A stretch of DNA of 64,000 bases from Caballeronia megalochromosomata (GTDB lineage Bacteria; Pseudomonadota; Gammaproteobacteria; Burkholderiales; Burkholderiaceae): positions 1-64,000 of the forward strand of contig LRBF01000240.1 in assembly GCA_001580565.1 (NCBI GenBank), written 5' to 3'. Position numbers and translations under genes: made by a program. Under the pieces are notes generated by a model. It saw only the letters and a program-made list of their open reading frames with translations. It made no database searches and had not been told where the DNA came from. Positions 63,158 through 64,000 of this stretch are shown here, piece by piece; position 1 is the first letter of the stretch; each line of letters opens with the position of its first letter.

Positions 63158-63545
63158 CATTGTATTCGCTCTGGTCCTGCATGCGGGCGACGCAACGGCC
63201 CGCAGGTACACCATTCAATATCCGGTGATGATAGATCGTGGGGCTGAGTCGATCTCTAACAAGAATCGGCTCGGGATTGCCAATCTATTGATCGATTCAC
63301 GAAGCACCTTCGCGAACAATGGACCCATAGTTGTCTACGCATACACCGACGAGACCCAACCGGGCGGAGTCACCCTGACAAGAAAGCGAGTGGCGTCGGC
63401 TATCGGTTACCTGCACGCACTCGGGGTCTCAGTCGAAAGAATCAACGTCGAATATCACGTATGGCCTAAGGATTCGGACGTGCCGACTGCCGAGCGTTAC
63501 CAGTTGCTACTCGAATTGTTACCTGGCGAAGGCTCTCGCGGCTGA
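63057..63545 (+). CDS. Candidate immunity protein: one membrane helix plus periplasmic domain
   Basis: Protein of 162 residues starting at ATG with GAGAGGAA upstream, overlapping the effector gene by about 100 bp in another frame. A membrane helix (GIYAALAVSIVFALVLHAG, about 26-46) is followed by a domain with VVYAYTDETQPGG, TRKRVASAIGYLHALGVSVE and RINVEYHVWP, an OmpA-like or immunity-type fold by eye. The topology places the domain in the periplasm, where it could neutralise the zincin. The role is inferred from position. Confidence 0.6.
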   Translation: MVSSWQSGLREKIRKLRSGTLITFPGIYAALAVSIVFALVLHAGDATARRYTIQYPVMIDRGAESISNKNRLGIANLLIDSRSTFANNGPIVVYAYTDETQPGGVTLTRKRVASAIGYLHALGVSVERINVEYHVWPKDSDVPTAERYQLLLELLPGEGSRG

Positions 63546-63629
63546 TCCAATCGCAAAATCTAGTACGTGATTTAGAGATCCAATTTAGCACGGCGCACCG
63601 AAACCGGCAGCGAAGGTATTCAGCACCGG

Positions 63630-64000
63630 TCAGCGGTCGACTATCCGGCTCAGATTCCCGCGCACGCGCTGCAGCAGCGCGATCAACTGCTCGCTCTCCT
63701 GCCGGCTGAAGCCCGCCAGCGCCTCCGACGTGATCTCGTCGCCGACGCGCCGCGCGCTGTCGAGCGCCTTTTCCGCCTTCGCGGTCATGCGGACCTGACG
63801 TTCGCGGCGGTCGTCCGGATTCAGGCGGCGCTCGATCCAGCCGCCCTCTTCCATGCGGTCGAGCAGGCGTCCGGCGGAAATCGGCGCGACTTCCAGCAGC
63901 CCGGCGAGCCGCGCCTGATTCACCTCGCCGTAGTGCGAGAGATACGCCAGCACGCGGCATTGCGCGCGCGTGAGATTGAGCGATGACTTGGCCAATACGT
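63630..64000 (-). CDS. MarR-family transcriptional regulator (partial, cut by window end)
   Basis: The frame is open to the window edge, so the N-terminus is missing. Visible are LTRAQCRVLAYLSHYGEVNQ, LAGLLEVAPISAGRLLDRME and GWIERRLNPDDRRERQVRMT, the MarR winged helix with its wing DDRRERQ. The C-terminal helix pair closes the dimer. Target unknown; it converges with the effector island. Confidence 0.88.
   Translation of the reverse strand, partial: VLAKSSLNLTRAQCRVLAYLSHYGEVNQARLAGLLEVAPISAGRLLDRMEEGGWIERRLNPDDRRERQVRMTAKAEKALDSARRVGDEITSEALAGFSRQESEQLIALLQRVRGNLSRIVDR

Noticed and set aside
1-64000. tRNA, rRNA and complete insertion sequences
   Set aside because: No cloverleaf-like or rRNA sequence and no transposase frame were noticed reading by eye; a tRNAscan or Infernal run could still find something small.

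Overview
The window is a GC-rich chromosome segment from a beta-proteobacterium of the Burkholderiaceae, most likely Caballeronia or Paraburkholderia. The evidence is codon bias, the length of spurious antisense frames, and families typical of that group: a DUF3331-type protein, the MctP/DUF3311 pair, YdiJ-type flavo-iron-sulfur enzymes, IorAB-type aldehyde oxidases and PAAR effectors. No rRNA, tRNA, CRISPR array or complete insertion sequence was seen.

Layout. (1) 63-10947: a minus-strand catabolic cluster. It holds a BhcA-like aminotransferase, an FAH-fold hydratase, a YdiJ-type D-2-hydroxyacid dehydrogenase, an ACS-type MFS importer, a crotonase, a class III CoA-transferase and a metal/PLP aldolase. 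A divergent FCD-type GntR regulator sits at its head, and a TTTTGCAT/GCAAAA motif recurs in its gaps. (2) 11031-24631: mixed housekeeping and envelope genes, namely AlkA, a membrane-anchored alpha/beta hydrolase, a Tat-exported NHL protein, a TetR regulator, a D-2-hydroxyacid dehydrogenase, a Cys-repeat secreted protein, an orphan TAXI protein, a PLD-type cardiolipin synthase, an AKR and an SDR. (3) 24660-36432: a glycosyltransferase-like gene, then a large uncharacterised cluster. It has two circularly permuted ATP-grasp enzymes, two alpha-E domains, two transglutaminase-fold proteins (one fused to DUF2126) and a zinc-ribbon metallopeptidase. This is the best candidate for an undescribed biochemical system. 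(4) 36864-49920: YceH, a standalone MnmD-like methyltransferase, the DUF3311/MctP carboxylate permease, a luciferase-like oxidoreductase, an amidase, a three-gene IorA/IorB/cytochrome c aldehyde oxidase with a LysR regulator, and a deletion scar joining a dehydrogenase start to a VIT-family tail. (5) 49959-57292: a pentitol-type ABC import and oxidation locus with a SorC-type regulator, an L-xylulose-reductase-like SDR, a xylitol-dehydrogenase-like enzyme, two permeases, a binding protein and a divergent ATPase. (6) 57772-61395: an EAL protein, a secreted M60 metallopeptidase, two gene fragments meeting at a scar (Fis-type HTH and FhaC/ShlB tail) and a small secreted protein. (7) 61815-63545: a lower-GC PAAR / M35-like zincin / candidate immunity island that looks like a type VI secretion effector module, then a MarR gene cut by the window end.

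Most operons show tight spacing or ATGA/GTGA overlaps, so the functional groupings are well supported. The substrates of the first catabolic cluster and of the ATP-grasp/transglutaminase cluster cannot be read from the sequence.
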